A DNA stretch of 7,801 nucleotides from Thermoflexales bacterium (GTDB taxonomy: Bacteria > Chloroflexota > Anaerolineae > Fen-1058). The DNA lies in the NCBI GenBank assembly GCA_017999195.1, contig JAGOBP010000178.1, forward strand, positions 1-7,801, given 5' to 3'. The notes beneath the pieces were generated by a model that was not told the origin of the DNA, ran no database searches, and saw only the letters and a list, made by a program, of their open reading frames with translations. The position numbers were made by a program, and so were the translations under genes. Below are positions 6,662-7,801 of this stretch, piece by piece. The number at the start of each line of letters is the position of its first letter. Positions within the stretch are counted from its first letter, which is position 1.

Positions 6662-6693
6662 GCCAGTTACTCCAGTAGAGTTGAACCACGACG

Positions 6694-6721
6694 ATTATAG
6701 CACGGCGGACGGGCCGATCAA
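6694..6721 (-). promoter_or_regulatory. Predicted extended -10 promoter of the ABC-F gene
   Basis: On the minus strand TTGATC (6721-6716), 16-nt spacer, TATAAT (6699-6694), with TGC directly before the -10 (6702-6700), an extended -10 element. Predicted start near 6687. It resembles the promoter at 2956-2984 in both boxes and also carries GATC in the -35. Between here and the lipoprotein stop at 6815 I see only a weak 6-bp hairpin (6728-6733 with 6740-6745). Confidence 0.7.
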
Positions 6722-6814
6722 TAGGCCACTCAACCGAATTTGAGTTCAGACTTTAGGCGGATGGGACACCACTGCTCAATCCACGAAACGGGTCGGGTTA
6801 GCCATACACCATCT

Positions 6815-7639
6815 TCACCGATCAGGCGTATGCAACGTAAAAGAATCCAGAAAACGCGCCTCTGTTTCATGGGCAGATTTACCCGAACCGCCATAGAGCA
6901 ACTGATAAACCGTGTTGCCAACGATATAGCACCGAAAATGCAGCTCAATCTTCACATCTGGGTTATTTTTCGTGGCGACCCGGATCAGCACATCTCGACC
7001 CGGAAATCCATTCAATTGAATTCGCCGATCCGAAATAACTTCGACTTTGGCAATCGCACCCATTATTTGAGCAACATCAAACGACTTGAGCATCTCTTCT
7101 GAGGTTGACTCCCCTGAAGTCAACGCGGGGGCCTCAAAGTACGCAACCGATTGGTTCTCGCTCATCAAGTATTCAGCCTGAACCACTTTGACCTCTGCGG
7201 CCGCGGGACCTATCAATTCCATCAATATCGATCCGTTGGCTGCTGTATTCACAAATTCCTTCAAGGTCGACTCCTCGGGCGCAATGCCGCCACGCATTAG
7301 AACCGAGAACGCGCCGTCGGGCGAAGTATATTTGTACCAGGCACTACGGGTCTGAAACCACCAGGGGACCACTCCTTGCTCAAGTTGCCGGGTATCAATG
7401 ACAAAATCAACAAGATTAGTCCTTGTCGCCTTTTTAATCAGTGCCGCTTGATTTGGAACGGTCGTCGGCAATGGGATGGGTTCGATGATGGAAACGGGGA
7501 TGGTGGTCGGCAATAAAATCGCTTCAATGGTAGCAACCAATGTTGGGGCAGGCGTAGATACTGAGTCGACACCGGGCACAGCACAGGCTGCCAGGATAAA
7601 CAGGAACAGAATAACCACATGTTTTGTCTGACGTTTCAT
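6815..7639 (-). CDS. Putative lipoprotein with Pro/Thr linker and PsbP/DcrB-like domain
   Basis: A 274-residue protein of unknown function. A basic start (MKRQTKH), a hydrophobic stretch 8-16 and a lipobox LAAC with lipidated C19 mark a type II signal peptide, so it is membrane-anchored outside the cell. Residues 28-64 are a Pro/Thr-rich spacer with an imperfect 14-residue duplication (LPTTIP at 43-48, LPTTVP at 57-62). From about 100 onward the globular part has the pattern YTSPDGAFSVLM (104-115), INLNG-like RIQLNGFPGRDV (206-217), an RCYIVGNTVYQLLY strand pair (236-249) and a closing FLDSFTL (263-269). This pattern recurs in many uncharacterised bacterial exported proteins of the PsbP/DcrB-like kind. 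The ATG at 7639 is chosen because it gives a normal signal peptide length; in-frame ATG at 7654 and GTG at 7675 would add 5 or 12 residues without better ribosome binding sites. Composition is less GC-rich than most neighbours. Confidence 0.85.
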   Translation of the reverse strand: MKRQTKHVVILFLFILAACAVPGVDSVSTPAPTLVATIEAILLPTTIPVSIIEPIPLPTTVPNQAALIKKATRTNLVDFVIDTRQLEQGVVPWWFQTRSAWYKYTSPDGAFSVLMRGGIAPEESTLKEFVNTAANGSILMELIGPAAAEVKVVQAEYLMSENQSVAYFEAPALTSGESTSEEMLKSFDVAQIMGAIAKVEVISDRRIQLNGFPGRDVLIRVATKNNPDVKIELHFRCYIVGNTVYQLLYGGSGKSAHETEARFLDSFTLHTPDR

Positions 7640-7674
7640 CCAAAGGGTTTCCATGAATTGAGTCAGCCCGCCCA

Positions 7675-7720
7675 CTAATGGATGAGCGAATACCCTGCAG
7701 GGTATTCGCTCATCCGTTAG
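7675..7720. repeat. 46-nt near-perfect palindrome upstream of the lipoprotein gene
   Basis: Arms 7675-7697 and 7698-7720 are complementary at 22 of 23 positions; the one exception (7679/7716) is a T-G pair. The centre is CTGCAG with no spacer. No T-run follows on either strand. CCA occurs on both outer sides (7672-7674 and 7721-7723), possibly a 3-bp target duplication, possibly chance. It lies 36 bp before the lipoprotein ATG. Candidates: dispersed palindromic element, transcript-end hairpin or protein-binding site. Confidence 0.85.
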
Positions 7721-7801
7721 CCATTCGTTGACAATTACCTTATAACCTATCTCTAAACCTCACACTTGCGCCAGCAGATGATGGCACACGCAAAATATAA
7801 C
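7721..7801. other. Window edge, no gene callable; possible rightward promoter and start
   Basis: A perfect TTGACA (7728-7733) is followed after 18 nt by TCTAAA (7752-7757), a fair plus-strand promoter candidate. An ATG at 7778 is open for eight codons to the window edge. In the other direction a minus-strand frame is open from 7801 to a TGA at 7762-7760 and could be the tail of a gene. The sequence is too short to decide. Confidence 0.25.

Larger units (their letters stand above)
6518..6688 (-). promoter_or_regulatory. ABC-F mRNA leader, candidate transcription attenuator
   Basis: From the predicted start point (about 6687) to the ABC-F ATG is about 170 nt. In transcript order it holds: a 6-codon possible ORF with GGAG (6661-6641), an 8-codon possible ORF with AGGGA (6616-6590), a 13-bp hairpin overlapping that ORF (6608-6576), an intrinsic terminator (6567-6543), and the ribosome binding site (6529-6525). 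This order matches ribosome-sensing attenuators known from resistance genes. A 9-nt segment 6601-6593 can alternatively pair with 6570-6562 (8 of 9 pairs), which would block the terminator. Regulation is inferred from layout only. Confidence 0.5.

Noticed and set aside
6573..6689. GTG-started minus-strand frame of 38 codons through the ABC-F leader
   Set aside because: The GTG falls at or just before the predicted transcription start, has no ribosome binding site, and the product looks random. A leaderless start cannot be ruled out.
7640..7675. Upstream starts (ATG 7654, GTG 7675) for the lipoprotein
   Set aside because: They only lengthen the region before the signal peptide and lack ribosome binding sites; the GTG touches the palindrome.
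7675..7720. The palindrome as an intrinsic terminator
   Set aside because: No T-run on either strand and no normal loop. Termination is not excluded but is not supported.
1..7801. CRISPR array, tRNA, rRNA, transposase or phage genes
   Set aside because: No spaced direct repeats, cloverleaf, rRNA-like sequence or mobile-element enzyme was found on either strand.

Overview
The window is about 7.8 kb of moderately GC-rich bacterial chromosome. It carries six protein genes and one compact, information-rich regulatory region. The protein styles fit Chloroflexota: a long GAF-GAF-PAS histidine kinase, a YcaQ-type winged-helix protein, a two-domain ABC-F ATPase, and a lipoprotein with a Pro/Thr-rich linker and a small extracytoplasmic domain. 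This placement is an inference from protein character; no rRNA or tRNA is present to confirm it.

Layout. (a) 1-2139, plus strand: the 3' part of a multidomain sensor histidine kinase whose start lies left of the window. (b) 2060-2926, minus strand: a calcineurin-like metallophosphoesterase, convergent with the kinase and overlapping it by 80 nt. (c) 2927-3013: a short divergent intergenic region with a good sigma70-type promoter firing rightward. (d) 3014-4243, plus: a YcaQ/AlkX-like winged-helix DNA glycosylase candidate, followed after 51 bp by (e) 4295-4798, plus: a small two-pass membrane protein with a pseudopilin-like extracytoplasmic part, probably co-transcribed. (f) 4877-6517, minus: an ABC-F ribosome-associated ATPase. 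(g) 6518-6814: a gene-free region with a strong predicted promoter for the ABC-F gene, a leader of about 170 nt, two possible tiny upstream ORFs, a 13-bp hairpin and an intrinsic terminator sitting just before the ABC-F ribosome binding site. (h) 6815-7639, minus: a lipoprotein of unknown function. (i) 7640-7801: a 46-nt near-perfect palindrome, then sequence with no gene that can be called.

The genes do not form one pathway. The observation most worth following is the ABC-F leader. Promoter, short translatable ORF, competing hairpins, terminator with U-tract and ribosome binding site, in that order, match the architecture of ribosome-sensing transcription attenuators known to control antibiotic-resistance ABC-F genes. 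If real, this would be an inducible ribosome-protection locus. The main competing explanation is that the 13-bp hairpin is a dispersed palindromic repeat and the terminator ends transcripts from the lipoprotein gene.

The tetramer GATC is strongly over-represented in the kinase and glycosylase genes by hand count, and lies inside both predicted -35 boxes. The small membrane protein and lipoprotein genes have less GC and little GATC excess, so they may have a different history.
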